Assembly (NCBI GenBank): GCA_023105745.1
Contig: JALGQZ010000011.1
Span: 32,905,094 to 32,969,093, forward strand
Direction of reading: 5' to 3'
Length of the DNA stretch: 64,000 nucleotides
Origin: Austropuccinia psidii
Lineage: Eukaryota > Basidiomycota > Pucciniomycetes > Pucciniales > Sphaerophragmiaceae
Both the position numbers and the translations under genes were made by a program. Positions within the stretch are counted from its first letter, which is position 1; every line of letters begins with the position of its first letter. Shown here piece by piece: positions 1 through 11,201 of this stretch. Under the pieces are notes generated by a model. That model was not told the origin of the DNA, searched no databases, and saw nothing but the letters and a program-made list of their open reading frames with translations.

Positions 1-552
1 AAGATTTTTGTACATTTGCGTGGTATAGGCAAAACCCTGTATTGAGCTTATTTGCCCCATCACTTTTGTTCTAGTTAAGCTATGAGGAAATGGATGGCAC
101 ATCAGATAGCCCTGATTGTGCTCTTTACAAAAAGACCCCACTTCAAGTATCTCACACTAAAACTGTACAAGCTAGATGAGAGGTGAATGTTTTGTTCACC
201 CTTATTTGGCCTGAAATTGACCATAACTCCAGTAATATTGGTGCTAGCTCAGTTTAGCTGGTACCATTAGTTAGCCCTGGCTTAGAGCTTTATTTTGAAT
301 ACCCATTTGATGGGGTTAAGCCTATCCTTCTGGATTTTAGATGAGAGGTGAAAATTAAGGTTTATGCTCAGCAATAACTTTGTTATTCTTTGTCCTATGG
401 TGATGGGACTTATATTTTCAGAAAGGGGTGAGTTTCCTATTTCTTTTGATACCTTTTGAGCTTATTTGTTTCAGCTCCATGTTTTGGTGGTATCTTGGCT
501 ATACCATTGGTTTATGGTATTTTGGCTGTCATGCTTGTGCTCTGGTTTTGAG
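1..552. other. stretch without a recognised gene
   Basis: AT-rich sequence with stops in all frames and no motif I can assign. It lies just beyond the 3' end of the minus-strand oxygenase remnant. The expected C-terminal half of that domain (the second iron-binding histidine) is not recognisable here, so the remnant appears cut off at about 553. Confidence 0.5.
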
Positions 553-1548
553 TCACAGGCTGACACACTGCTTTGACACATCTGTTTGAATTTGGCCGGT
601 CCGCTTATCAGCTTGAAACCACCATCTCAAAGCATACAGCAATGCATCCTTATCAAGATGAGGTGAGTTTTTGAATCTATTCATGGTGAAAGTGAGTGCG
701 GAAGCAAACTCGCATGCACCCTGATTTTCCGGAACATCGCCTTTATAGTTGACTTGATCAAAAGACAGAACCCCAATGAGCTGTAGCAATTTTGAATCTT
801 TTCAAATAAATTATCCCCAACATATTGTAAGGATTGACCTAGAATGCAACCCAACGAGCTAAGATTGGCACCTTGGTTCGGCCATTCATCTTTTGCATTT
901 TCAATTTTCCCAACACTTTCATACAGACCAAATTGTTCATTCTTCGTGCTGCATTTGCGCCACCCAATCTCAAACATAAATCCCTCCAGTAATGCTCCGC
1001 TTTTTGCAATCGGGTCAGTGAATCTCTTTTCGTGAAATAAGAATTATGATAATTCATCCCATTGATTGACCTCGACTTCACTCATTGTTGTGAATGGTCG
1101 GAATTCAACAAGGGCAATGAGTAATCCGGTTGAAGAGAAAATTTCCACACAGCCAAAGTGAATGCGTTTGATCTGATTGACATCCACAAGCCTCCGAATT
1201 TCACTTGGGGTCATATTTGCTGATACTGGCATTGATATTTGTGCTGTTGGGCGAGAGGAGGATAACAACCTATTCATTTGGGTCGTTTTGCGCTCATTTG
1301 TCTTTCGGGATCTCCCACTATTCCCAAGTGGTTGAGTGATCATTATGTGTTGAAGCAGACAAGATATCAGATACTGCTTCCTGCCATTTGAAGCTAAGGA
1401 GCTTTGAGTCCAGAATGGTGCCCAATTCCCAAGAAGCTATATTTGGCTCCCATCCTTTGACTTCCCTTTTGGAGCCAACATGACATTGGCACAATCTGAA
1501 CCAACTAAAGCCAATGTTCTTCCGTGGGGCCCAATGAGGGTGCCACAT
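553..1548 (-). pseudogene. Tet-like 2OG-Fe(II) oxygenase remnant
   Basis: Five overlapping minus-strand reading segments (1548-1318, 1343-1044, 1081-839, 977-681, 789-553) form one protein only if about four frameshifts are crossed. The content matches the Tet/JBP-like 2OG-Fe(II) oxygenases expanded in rusts and other basidiomycetes, with an early MFEIGWRK block and a later block NSPHLDKDALLYALRWWF. That later block holds an HxD pair (HLD, bases 652-660), the usual two iron ligands of the double-stranded beta helix. The distal histidine and the 2OG-binding arginine region are missing because the frame ends at 553. Active family members would oxidise methylated bases or a related substrate; this copy cannot be functional as written. 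The family call rests on motif recall, not a search. Heavy frameshifting could in part be assembly error. Confidence 0.55.
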
Positions 1549-2584
1549 AAATGTGGAAGCATATATATATATCTATATATATACACTGAGATTAAGTGAG
1601 CAACTCACAATTTCCTTCCTCAGCCCAATGCTTTCCCGCAAGGTGCCTTTTATGCTCTTTTCCTTTTTTTGTGAATGGCATGCTTGCAGCAGAAAATGAA
1701 ATGAAACCAAATGATTACTGATTTATTAATATCACCTAAATTAGTGTGTGGTCAATGAATCTTTTTTAATTGCGGCTCAAAAGAAAGATCACACTGGACC
1801 TTTGCCAATTTGCAATCTCAAATACCTGAACCTGAAAATTGCAGTGGATAGTGCATTATTCAATTTGACATATTGATGTTCCCATGCAATCACTTTCCAA
1901 TCCAACCATGTGGAATATCGCAAGCACGCGCAAATGCAATATGCACCCTGCTGTGGGTCCCTAGTTATCCTAGTCCTCTTGAAAGACACAGGAACATTTG
2001 GCCTATTATTGGCTGGCAGGAAGTGATAAACACGACTTCCTGCAATGCCCCCGCATGTTCTACTCACAGGCACAACTGCCTGACTCCGCTTGCATCTTGT
2101 CGGAGTCTTTTCAATGGTGTACAGAGGCATGCCTCCATACAATTACTATTGGTATTCAGATTGTGGCATCCGGGCAGTAGTAGGATAGGAAGTCATGATT
2201 ATTAAATTCATAAATAACTTTGCAAAATTCAATTACAATCTATCTAGTACAAAGCTAATCCAAAACAGGTCAATCCTGGTTGTGAGTTTAGCTGACCTGG
2301 GTACAGTCAAGGTGACCTCATCACTTGAGCCAATACCGCGCTTTGCCACCCAGGCATCACCAAAGTCTAATACTAAGAACTGTGCAAATTCAAATGTAAG
2401 AGGTACAGTGGTGTTAAAAGACTCTGATGAGAAGAAACCTTTATTCAGTAAATTACATATATACTTATTAGTATGTAGCCACACTGGCTCCACTAGATTT
2501 TTACCCTCTGAAAGTTTTTGGAAATGTCAATTCGTGATAAAGCCCCTTTAACTGAGCTTGTTCTCCAGTCATCTGAGCATACCT
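1549..2584. other. unresolved stretch with a short AT microsatellite
   Basis: An (AT)n-like microsatellite lies at about 1560-1582. A 60-codon plus-strand frame at 1998-2180 looks compositionally coding and contains SESFQWCTEACLHTITIG, which vaguely resembles degraded rust hypothetical proteins. Frames on the opposite strand (1789-2142, 2233-2493) overlap it. I cannot assign any of them with confidence. Confidence 0.3.
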
Positions 2585-4439
2585 TCAAACCACGAACCCC
2601 GCCGCACAGAATGCCGCTAATATACCATAGCAAATTTGGTTTATTCCAAGATTCTTGTGACATGTCAAAAGATCTTTGATGGCCTCAATTTTTTTTGAGT
2701 TTGTGAGTTTGCCTTTGGTGCCATTAACTTTGACCTTTGTATTTGCACGTACCATGTTGTACGCAATCATCAAATGGATAACTGTATCCATTAGATCCTC
2801 CAGGTTCTTGTGCGGCTTTGTGGATATCTCATTGTCAGCCCCGCCACCTTCAATTCTGAGTTGGGTTGCACATTGCTTTGATTTAATCAAGCAGGAGGCA
2901 AGGTATTCAACTGCTCCCCGTTCAAGTCCAAGAGGATCGGTCAAATTTGATGTTGGTGCAACATGTGGTTTGGGTGAAATCACATTGTATGAGACTAAAC
3001 TAATGGATTCAAACATAACATTTGCCCAAAAATATTTAACTGTATTGGCGGGGTAAAGAAGGCTCTGAACCATTTTGCAGAAGGAGTGTTCAGATTTTGG
3101 GAGATTATCTGGAGGTTTAGCTGATTCCTTCATCAATTTGAGATTCCAAATGTTGTGATCAAAAAGCGCTTCTCTTTCTATTGGCTTAAAAAAATCTAAC
3201 CCTGTATATTGCAATTTATATCACCAGTCAACAGCCAATAATCATGTATCATTCACAAAGATAAAACTCACCTGCCATCTCAAGGTCCTCCAGCCAGGCC
3301 GACATTTTAAGCTCTCCGTTACTGATCACCTTAATACCAATGGGCAGGAATGTATGAGCATCCTTTGTTGGTAAATTATCCCATTGATTTTTGTAAATAC
3401 TATTGATATTATCAACCCCCCTTTTCCATGATTTTTGAGTGATATTGGAATGATAATTCAAAATGCCTGCAAACTCTTCCATGCGGGATAAAAATATTCC
3501 TTGAAAATTAGCAGAGGATGACACTTCGGGCTCAGGGTCAGGAACTATATCAGTCATATCTCGTCCCATTGTATCATGTTTAATTGTCTCCCTTTCTTGA
3601 AAGGCTTGAATATTCGGAGGAGAGGTGGGGGGTTTCATCATGGATTGTTTCATTGAGTATGGGGGGGTTCAGTATGCAGAGGTTCATTATCAATATGGTC
3701 CACTTCAACATTGATCATTTCATCACCTTGATCCCGAGAATCCTTTACGGCTTCAAAGGTACGGCGTTTTTTGTTTGTTTTTTTGGTCGCATGTATATTT
3801 GGTCTTTTTCCTAATCCTTTGCCTGGAAATCCAATTATGACTTGAGATCCTTCAGGTAGAGATTCTCCCACCTCCACACCTGCCCATATATTGTAAGCAG
3901 CTATTTTTATCAATTTTTTTTTGAATTAGTAATGGACTTACGGTTCAAATCCATTCTGAGGAGGCTCATGGCTTCAGCAATCTTTTGATGCACATAATCA
4001 GGAATTTTACTATTATTTTGAATTTTTTTGAGCCTTGGGATTGTTTGAGCAATGTTGGAGACAAATTGTTCCTTGGATATAATTTCCACCTCCCCACTGA
4101 AAATTACATCATCTTGCCCATCATCTTCTGCCGGTGCACAAGGTTCAACAGTCTTTTCCTTCTCATAACTTTTAAAATTTGGTTTCTGAGAGCTTGGAGG
4201 CTGACCTGAAATAAAGGCTATGACACAATATCAGGTTTTGAGAGATTTGAAATATTCAAGATGGATGCATACTCACATTCTGGAAGAACTGGTGGATCTT
4301 GATTATCTTCATGTGACTGGCTCTCTACTTCAATGCCTAATTCACAACTACTGGCCATATCAGATATTTCACTTCCACTCTCTGGGGCTGAAGTTGGTCA
4401 TTCATTGAATTCAGTTGAATTTCCCGTGGCTTGGGCCAT
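2585..4439 (-). pseudogene. four-exon gene of unknown function, disrupted
   Basis: A spliced minus-strand gene can be followed with matching phases. Exon 1 is 4439-4277, intron 4276-4206 (GTGAGT..TTTCAG). Exon 2 is 4205-3942, intron 3941-3901 (GTAAGT, TACTAAT branch-like site, ATAG). Exon 3 is 3900-3272, intron 3271-3202 (GTGAGT..ACAG). Exon 4 is 3201-2585, ending in TGA. All three junctions rejoin codons in frame. The product would be about 560 residues with an acidic N-terminus and a basic patch (KKTNKKRRT) that may be a nuclear signal. I recognise no domain. Two lesions are seen: an in-frame TGA at codon 14 if translation starts at 4439 (a second ATG at 4358 avoids it), and a one-base frameshift at a run of seven G (plus strand 3661-3667). 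The homopolymer could be a sequencing error, so the gene might be intact in reality. Confidence 0.5.
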
Positions 4440-5167
4440 AGTGGAAGTAGTTTATTAAGCAAATAGATGGTGACAAGTTGATTGATAACTTTTTTGAAAA
4501 TTTTTGAATAAAAAGATCCAAATTGAAGAAAAAAGGTGGAAGTAAAATAAGTTTAAAATAATTGATTCTTTTTGAGGTGATATTGGAGAATTTTGGCGAG
4601 TTTGAAAGAAGTTAAATATCAATTTAAAGCAGTTTAAGAGCTATTGAATATTCTAGAAAAAACACATTTTAGAACCACAAGCTGACCAAAATAAACCTGC
4701 ACATCAACAGACTTGGAACCTTCTATTGAAATTGTATTGCATTTGCAAAATACAATTTGTTGGGAAATTGAAGGAGGCAATGTGTTGCAAATTATTTTAT
4801 CTCATTCAAATGAAATAACTTCCCTGTGAGACATTGAATAAATTTGACTAGTGAGAAAACTACTCAAGTCAACTTTTGAACTATTCAACGCTCATGAGGT
4901 AAGGACTAAGCAAAGTGTTCCATTTGAATGATATGAAATAAAATGGTTTTGTCGGGGAAACAGGAGACACAATTCCTGTCTTAAATAGTCCACTTATTAG
5001 GTTTTAATTTGTGAGTCTCATGCTTTAAACCCTAACCACAACATTGTGAATATACTGACCGATTTCCCCTTAGGTCGTGTTGGCAGGGAAGGCCACTCAG
5101 CATATTTTGGCAATTGCGGTTATTGTGTATGCCAACAAGCCACTGTACACTATGGATGTAACTTGGA
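4440..5167. other. stretch without a recognised gene
   Basis: AT-rich sequence upstream of the disrupted minus-strand gene, presumably including its promoter. No convincing ORF, RNA gene or repeat boundary is visible. Confidence 0.5.
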
Positions 5168-5495
5168 AGCATAAGGATAAGTGGTGTTGGGAGCATGTTG
5201 GGAGGGCACTCCTAGCGTAAGGATTATAAGCAGTGTTGGGAGCATGTTGGGAGTGCACTCCACAAGCATAAGGATGGTAAGCAGTGTCAGGAGCATGTCG
5301 GGAGGGCACTACACAAGCATAAGGATAAGTGGTGTTGGGAGCATGTTGGGAGGGCACTCCGCGAGCGTAAGGATGGTAAGCAGTGTCAGGAGGGCACTAC
5401 ACAAGCGTAAGGATCAGTGGTGTTGGGAGCATGTCAGGAGGGCACTCCGCGAGCGTAAGGATGGTCAGGGCGGGGGTTTGAAAGCATAAGGAGTG
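5168..5495. repeat. minisatellite, about 40-51-bp units, about 7 copies
   Basis: The motif C(A/G)TAAGGA recurs at about 5170, 5216, 5267, 5318, 5367, 5407, 5454 and 5485. It alternates with GTGTTGGGAGCATGTTGGG-type and GGAGGGCACTCC blocks, so the unit is about 40-51 bp with imperfect copies. The array is markedly more GC-rich than its surroundings. Both strands stay open through it only because the unit lacks stops in some frames, giving repetitive pseudo-proteins that I do not regard as genes. Confidence 0.85.
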
Positions 5496-5846
5496 GTGAG
5501 GACGGAGATGGGGGGCAGTGATGGAGTCTCATCTGGAGGGCGATGCGGGCGCATAAGCATGCAAAGCATTGGGGCAGATTAGGTTGGGATGTGGAAGGCA
5601 ATGAGGTGAAATTACCCAAACATTGCAAATAGTTTTGAAATGGGTTTGGGCTTTGAGTGACATTCTCATGTGACACATGTGATGATTGACATTGTGTTGA
5701 CGCTGACATGACGTGACCCATTAAATCCAGTGACTATAAAGTGACACTAACGCGACTGAAGCAAGATCTTATACTGACTGTGGTGCGACGTGAAGTCAAT
5801 TGCCGATGATTGACGCAAGATTTGCCCTGCTGATAAATGATAATAT
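5496..5846. other. stretch between minisatellite and Gypsy-1 LTR stub
   Basis: Moderately GC-rich sequence with CpG-containing words but no assignable gene. It does not resemble the corresponding part of the Gypsy-1 5' LTR, so the 3' LTR appears truncated near 5847. Confidence 0.4.
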
Positions 5847-5926
5847 GGCCAATTGAAAATATATTGGTGGAGGCTTGAATTGCCACAAAACACCAATTGG
5901 GAGGGGTCTTTTCCGTGGTTGTGATA
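5847..5926 (-). repeat. Gypsy-1 3' LTR stub
   Basis: Minus-strand sequence beginning TATCACAACC and homologous to the outer end of the 5' LTR (17602 leftwards, beginning TGTCACAAAC). Homology stops near 5847, so most of the LTR is lost or replaced. Confidence 0.6.
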
Positions 5927-5943
5927 GTACCCCCCACCTTGAA
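5927..5943 (-). other. Gypsy-1 polypurine tract
   Basis: On the minus strand an AAGGTGGGGGGTAC block directly precedes the 3' LTR start. This is the usual place of the plus-strand primer in LTR retrotransposons. Confidence 0.6.
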
Positions 5944-6638
5944 TGGTGAGCTCCTGAGTACCAAGACAAGGTAAAAGCCTTTTGAGGCTGATTAGGTGGA
6001 TGGGAAATAGGGATTCAAGAGGTTTCGAATCTTGAAAATTTAAGTTGATAACTGATAAAAAGTTGGCATATGACATGAGGATTATTTGGTCTTCTTATGA
6101 CATTTGGCTTTTGGATTGCAAGAATCAAGTTGAAGGAAACCTTTTTTGCATTAAGAGTATAGAGAAAGAAAATTTTTGAAAAATTATAAATAAAGAAAAA
6201 TTTAAAATAAATAAAAGAGAATAAATGAAATGAATTCCTGAGGAGGTTCCAATCTTGATCACGTATTTGTGCAATGAATTGGATTGTCCAAGGACCTAGA
6301 CAGAAGGTTGATTCCAGGTACTCACAGAGTGGCCAAGATGATGCTTTGACGGATAGTAGACCCCTCAGGAAAGTGCACACCAGGAAAGCAACTTACTTAT
6401 GGAAGTTACCAATCCTTCCAGTGCCATTAAAAGGTAATGAGTTTTCTGAAAGAATGAATTTGAATTGAACAGACTTGGAAATTTAATTGAAAAAATGAAT
6501 GGTCCATTTTCCCAAGTGGAAATGGCCATGAAGGTTGTAATTGATGTTGAAGCTTAGCCAGAGATGTGTGTCCAAAAGATTTCCAAGTGCTCACAGAATG
6601 GCCATGGTTGTGCTTACATCAAAAAGGGTAAAATACCT

Positions 6639-7362
6639 CTAAAAGTGAATAAAAGGAGTGCTACTTACTTTTGGTAATTCCTCTTCCCACCAAGCACCAT
6701 GAAAATGAAGCTCTTGAAGAATTGGGTCCCAGCTTGTCAGCATACAAAGAATGAAAATCCTTGACAAGTTCAGGACAATTAGTGAGGTTTTCAATTGGTT
6801 CCCAAGTGGATCTTTCTGGGTCTTGACTGAAGCCTTTCCATTATACAAAATACCAGAATTTTCCTCTCTTGATCTTGGAAGCCAGTAATTGAGACACTTA
6901 TCATTCCTCTTATTCTTCAATAAGAATTGGAGGGGCAGGCTCTTGATGCTGATTTCGGAGTGTTGATGTCTTGACTGGCTCAAGGAGGGAAAAATGGAAG
7001 ACTGGGTGAATGGATTTCCATTGAGGTGGTAGGAATGAGTACTGACTTTCTTCAAATTTGGAAAAGGATCAAACCATATTTCTGAAAGTTTCTTGGTGGG
7101 TCTTGTTGATTTGATGTTCTTGGAGGAAAGCCATAGCATGTCACCAGGATTAAAAACAGGTGGTGTTTCTCTACCTTTATCTGCATACCTCTTGAACCTG
7201 TTTATGACAACTTCGAGTTCTCTCTTGACATCTTTCTGTACTTGTTATATTTTTGTTGATAACTTTCCAGCAAGAGTGTCTAGAGTAATGTGAACTGAGT
7301 GAAATTGAGGATCTCTTCCATAAAAAGTGAAAAACGTGGATTGTTTTGTTGAAGAGTGGTCA
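6639..7362 (-). pseudogene. Gypsy-1 integrase C-terminal and chromodomain part
   Basis: The minus-strand frame upstream of 7139 reads NSDHSSTKQS, then DPQFHSVHITLDTLAGKLS, then RFKRYADK and FNPGDMLWLSSKNIKSTR, the linker and GPY/F-like region typical of Ty3/Gypsy integrases. The ORF from 7139 to 6639 continues into a degraded chromodomain-like tail (LKTSLIVLNL onwards). One stop lies near 7240. It is the direct continuation of the integrase core at 11202-12154; the two were separated when a solo LTR landed at 7368. The catalytic residues lie on the other side. Confidence 0.75.
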
Positions 7363-7367
7363 GAATT

Positions 7368-10300
7368 TGTGATGCTTGAGGTATACTTCACATACCCAAA
7401 TAGGCCACAATTATCTTAAAAATAAATTTTGAATTATGCATAACTCATAAGTCATGCATATATCCAAAATTCATCATTTTTGATTTCAGAAAAGATGAAT
7501 AGCATTTTATTGAGTAAGTAAATCCATGGATTTAAGGACAGATTTGGATTCTACACAAAATTCCACCTATGGTAGCTCCATAGAGTGAATAAGCTCAAAT
7601 CAACTCTTTGAGGTGGTGATATGGAAAATACTTCAATACTAAATAAACAATCCGTGAAACTTTTTGTTTTTCTCAATTTCACTCCAAAATAATGGGAATG
7701 TGAGAAATCCCATGTTATGTAAGCAATAATAATTGTGTTATGCATGTTTTTGGCACTTAATATTAAGGTATTCTTACATGCACTTTTGATAAACCCATAG
7801 TGGATATCTCCCTTTAAGCTTAAAAGTTTATTTTGATGTAAAAAATAGGCAAAGGGGACAAAAGACATCAATGAGAGCCAGGGCACCCAGCTTCTGAGGC
7901 CTCCGAGGCATGGACAGCTCCAAAGCTTTGATCCATTGCTAATCTTGGCCCAATTAGTAAACTAAAGCTATTTGGGAACTTGGTTACCAAGTCAAAACTT
8001 CATTATATCATAAGAAAATAGCAAATAAGGTGCTATTTTGACATGCCAAGGAGGTAAAGGGCAGCTTAGACTCCTGGAAACATGTCAATTCTTAATTAAC
8101 TTCCATGTATAAACCCCAAAAGAGTAATTGAAACCTTTTTTGGACTAGCATCCATTGACTTACCTCATAGCAACCAGCCATATAGTGCTATTTGCAATTC
8201 TGCGTAGAAATGAGGTAAAAGGTTCAAAGATTCATTCAAAATACAATTCTTAATGAATCCTTCTGAAACCTTCAGGACCAATTAAGAACTTTATACTTCA
8301 TATAAAGACCAAAAAGAATCATACTTCTATAATTAAATTGAAATGTTTTACTTACAGTCCATTTTTGCTGATTCCATGTGAAATATTCAATCTTTAAAAA
8401 TTCACAGAAAATACACTCTGCAATGCAATTTCCAATACCATTTATAACATTGAGAAAGAAATGATTATTTTGGAATAATAGAATATTTACAGTTGTTACT
8501 CCTTTTATTCTTAACCATAAATGGGTTTGTAGTCATGTAAAAGCATCAATTGAGTAATTATGATAATCTTACATGACAACAGATGATGCAATCAATAATC
8601 CAAAAAGGTTCATTGTTTTCTCACTCACTGATTTTTCAGTTTGCTCCATGTAACGTCTCTGTGAACTTTCTTAGGCTTAAAAGAGGCCTCCTCTTGCTGC
8701 TTTTTCCAGATCATCACATTATTCAATTATACCTTTATTACCAACATGTAAGTTTTAGTTACATCTTTTCTTAAGTGTTTTAAATCTTTCACAAACAATC
8801 AAAAAGACATGAAATCATAGAAATCAACTATATATCCTTTTAATACTTTCATATATCCATTTTTCATCTGTGATCCTTTGAGATATGACCACATATCCAA
8901 AAAGGTCACAACAAAATTTCTGTAATAATTATACTTATGATAATTATCTCAAAAATTAGTAAGATGCCATAAATAAGTACAAAATATAAATTAACTCAGA
9001 ATCTAATGAATAAACATTTGAAATGAATTACACAATTGGATTCCTCATGGTAAAATACACATATGTCACTTTTATGGCATATCTGAAAAGTCCATAATTA
9101 CTGAAGTATAAGTAATAATACCTTAAAAAAGGTACAAAACCTCATTTATTTCAGAAACCAATGAAACACCATGTTAAATAAGTTTTACCATTGGATTCTC
9201 CATAAAACTCTACATATAAAACAACTATAAAGATAATCTCTAAAGTCAATGTTTAAGTAATTAAGGTGAATATATGCACTTTTTGGTCAACGCATATATT
9301 CATGGGTTTTAGCTAATATCTCTTGAAATATACAAGATAGAGGGATGAACCAAAGATAAAGTCATGAAATAATTACTTTAGAAAGACAGATATTAACTTT
9401 GTTTCACAAGTTATAAACAAGGTTAAAACCTATAATGTATTATATAATAAAATCAATAAAGCTGTTGACCACCTTGTTGTGAAAGTGTTCCAAACTTGAA
9501 AATAAGTAGACAGTTAGACTCTACTAGCTCATTTGTGAAGAATGATGTAATTTGTATTACAATATTAAAGGTATAGCCCCTTGAAATCATGGTTTGAAGT
9601 TTAAAATATTAAATTTTGACAGAAAAGATGAGTTACAAGAAGAATCATCAAAAATATTTTTTTGATTATGTAATGAAATGCTTTTGGCAGTGTAATATAA
9701 ACATGCCAAGATATCAGAATACACTCTCAGAATAGCTGTAGCATGTATAGCTTAAAAGGAATCAAGGATCAATGTTTAAGCTTAAATTTGATCATTTATG
9801 ATCACTCATTGTAATCTTATTTTAGGTTTAACAGTCTTATAAATGATAAAGCTGATGAATACTACTAGATTATGATTAATACTAATAAAATCCACAAAGT
9901 TTAGACTTCTTACAAGCCTATGATGTCATCAAACCTAGAGTTATAGTGATAACTCTAAATAATGGTGTAATAATGAGGTAAGATGGTTTGATCATGATGT
10001 AATCATCACCAAACGTTAAAATATTGATCAATTATAGTAGAAAGAATCATTACACGTCTACTAGAAGCCTGCTGGACTTTAGAAGGGAGGTATTTACTAT
10101 AAATAGAGCTCTTTTTACTCTATTTTCACCTCAGATGCTTACAAAACAATAAATAATTAAAACAAAAAAGTAATCTCTTTATTCTTTATATATAAAGCTC
10201 TTATATTATTAAAGACAAAATATCATCATTATTGATGTGATTAATTCAATTATTTGACTGTTTTGTTCAAATTTCTCTTAAAAACCTCAAATCCAAGTAA

Positions 10301-11196
10301 AATCAAGATAAATTGTAATTTCTCTTGATTTTTATTGTAAATACAATTTAAATAAGTTGTATTTATATTTTTTGGCATAAAATCATTCAAAATTATTATA
10401 TTAAGTATTAAAAGTAGGTTATTTCTTCTTATCATAATATTTTCTCTCTATTATTACTTTAATAATTCTTTAATTAATATAGATAGTATTTATATTAATT
10501 TATAACTTTAATATTGGTAATATTATTGTTATCAATTGTTTTTCATTAATAAAAAACAATTTTTTATGCCTTTATTATTTGTTGGTAACAATAATAAAGT
10601 GCTCTTAGATATATTAATTATCTTATATTAATATATTTATTTATTATATTATTTTTTTATAATATAAATCATATTATTATATTTCTTTAATAATATAATT
10701 ATTTTTACGCCATAATTATAATAATTCTTTATTATTATAATTATTTTTTATCTTATTTATTTTATCTATAAGGACATTCATAGTACAATAAGTAAAATAT
10801 TAGTAATTTTTACTTATTGTTTCATAGTCAAACCTTACATGATCTTTTAAATCCACAATTATCCATCAAATTTCTCTACTTTTATCTTTGATAGGTTCTT
10901 TGGAGTATTAAGTTATATCTATTTCTATTCTTACATAACATAATTATATATTAGAATAATTCTATTATTTTAATAAAGAATTTTCATTACTAAATATTTC
11001 TTGTAATTGATTCTAGTAGACAATTACTGCTTACTGTTATAATCACTAGTAGTGTATAACAATTAAAATAAATAATTATTTATTTATTTATTTCATTGTG
11101 GCTATAATACTTTTTCATTACTATATTTCATAAGAACAGTCATAGTCCTGTTGATTAATAGTAATATTATCAACAGTTGCATAGACACATCTTACA
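7368..11196 (+). mobile_element. solo LTR A, nested in Gypsy-1 integrase
   Basis: The insertion starts TGTGATGCTTGAGG and ends CACATCTTACA, with an exact 5-bp target duplication GAATT at 7363-7367 and 11197-11201. Without the inner LTR B and its target duplication it is about 1853 bp, matching solo LTR C (1867 bp, opposite orientation) along its length. There is no coding capacity and no primer-binding site. It interrupts the Gypsy-1 integrase exactly between AEFAYINS and NSDHSS. Confidence 0.85.
8869..10839 (+). mobile_element. solo LTR B, nested inside LTR A
   Basis: It starts TGTGATCCTTTGAG and ends AAACCTTACA, flanked by TCATC (8864-8868) and TGATC (10840-10844), a target duplication with one mismatch; the undisturbed LTR C reads TGATC here. 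It is 1971 bp, extremely AT-rich toward its 3' half, with a CTATAAATAGAG promoter-like word near 10098. It belongs to the same TGTGA..CCTTACA LTR superfamily as LTRs A, C, D and E and Gypsy-2, but a diverged subfamily. No gene is seen in it. Confidence 0.8.
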
Positions 11197-11201
11197 GAAT
11201 T

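Noticed and set aside
2233..2493. 86-codon minus ORF as a copia fragment
   Set aside because: Only vague resemblance to copia linker sequence; no diagnostic motif.
5097..5489. Overlapping ORFs on both strands at the minisatellite
   Set aside because: Repetitive translations in both directions arise from the unit sequence.
7368..11196. Reading the 3.8-kb insertion as a complete small retrotransposon or a very long LTR
   Set aside because: The middle 1971 bp has its own TGTGA..TTACA ends and near-target-duplication, and LTR C lacks it. It is one solo LTR nested in another.
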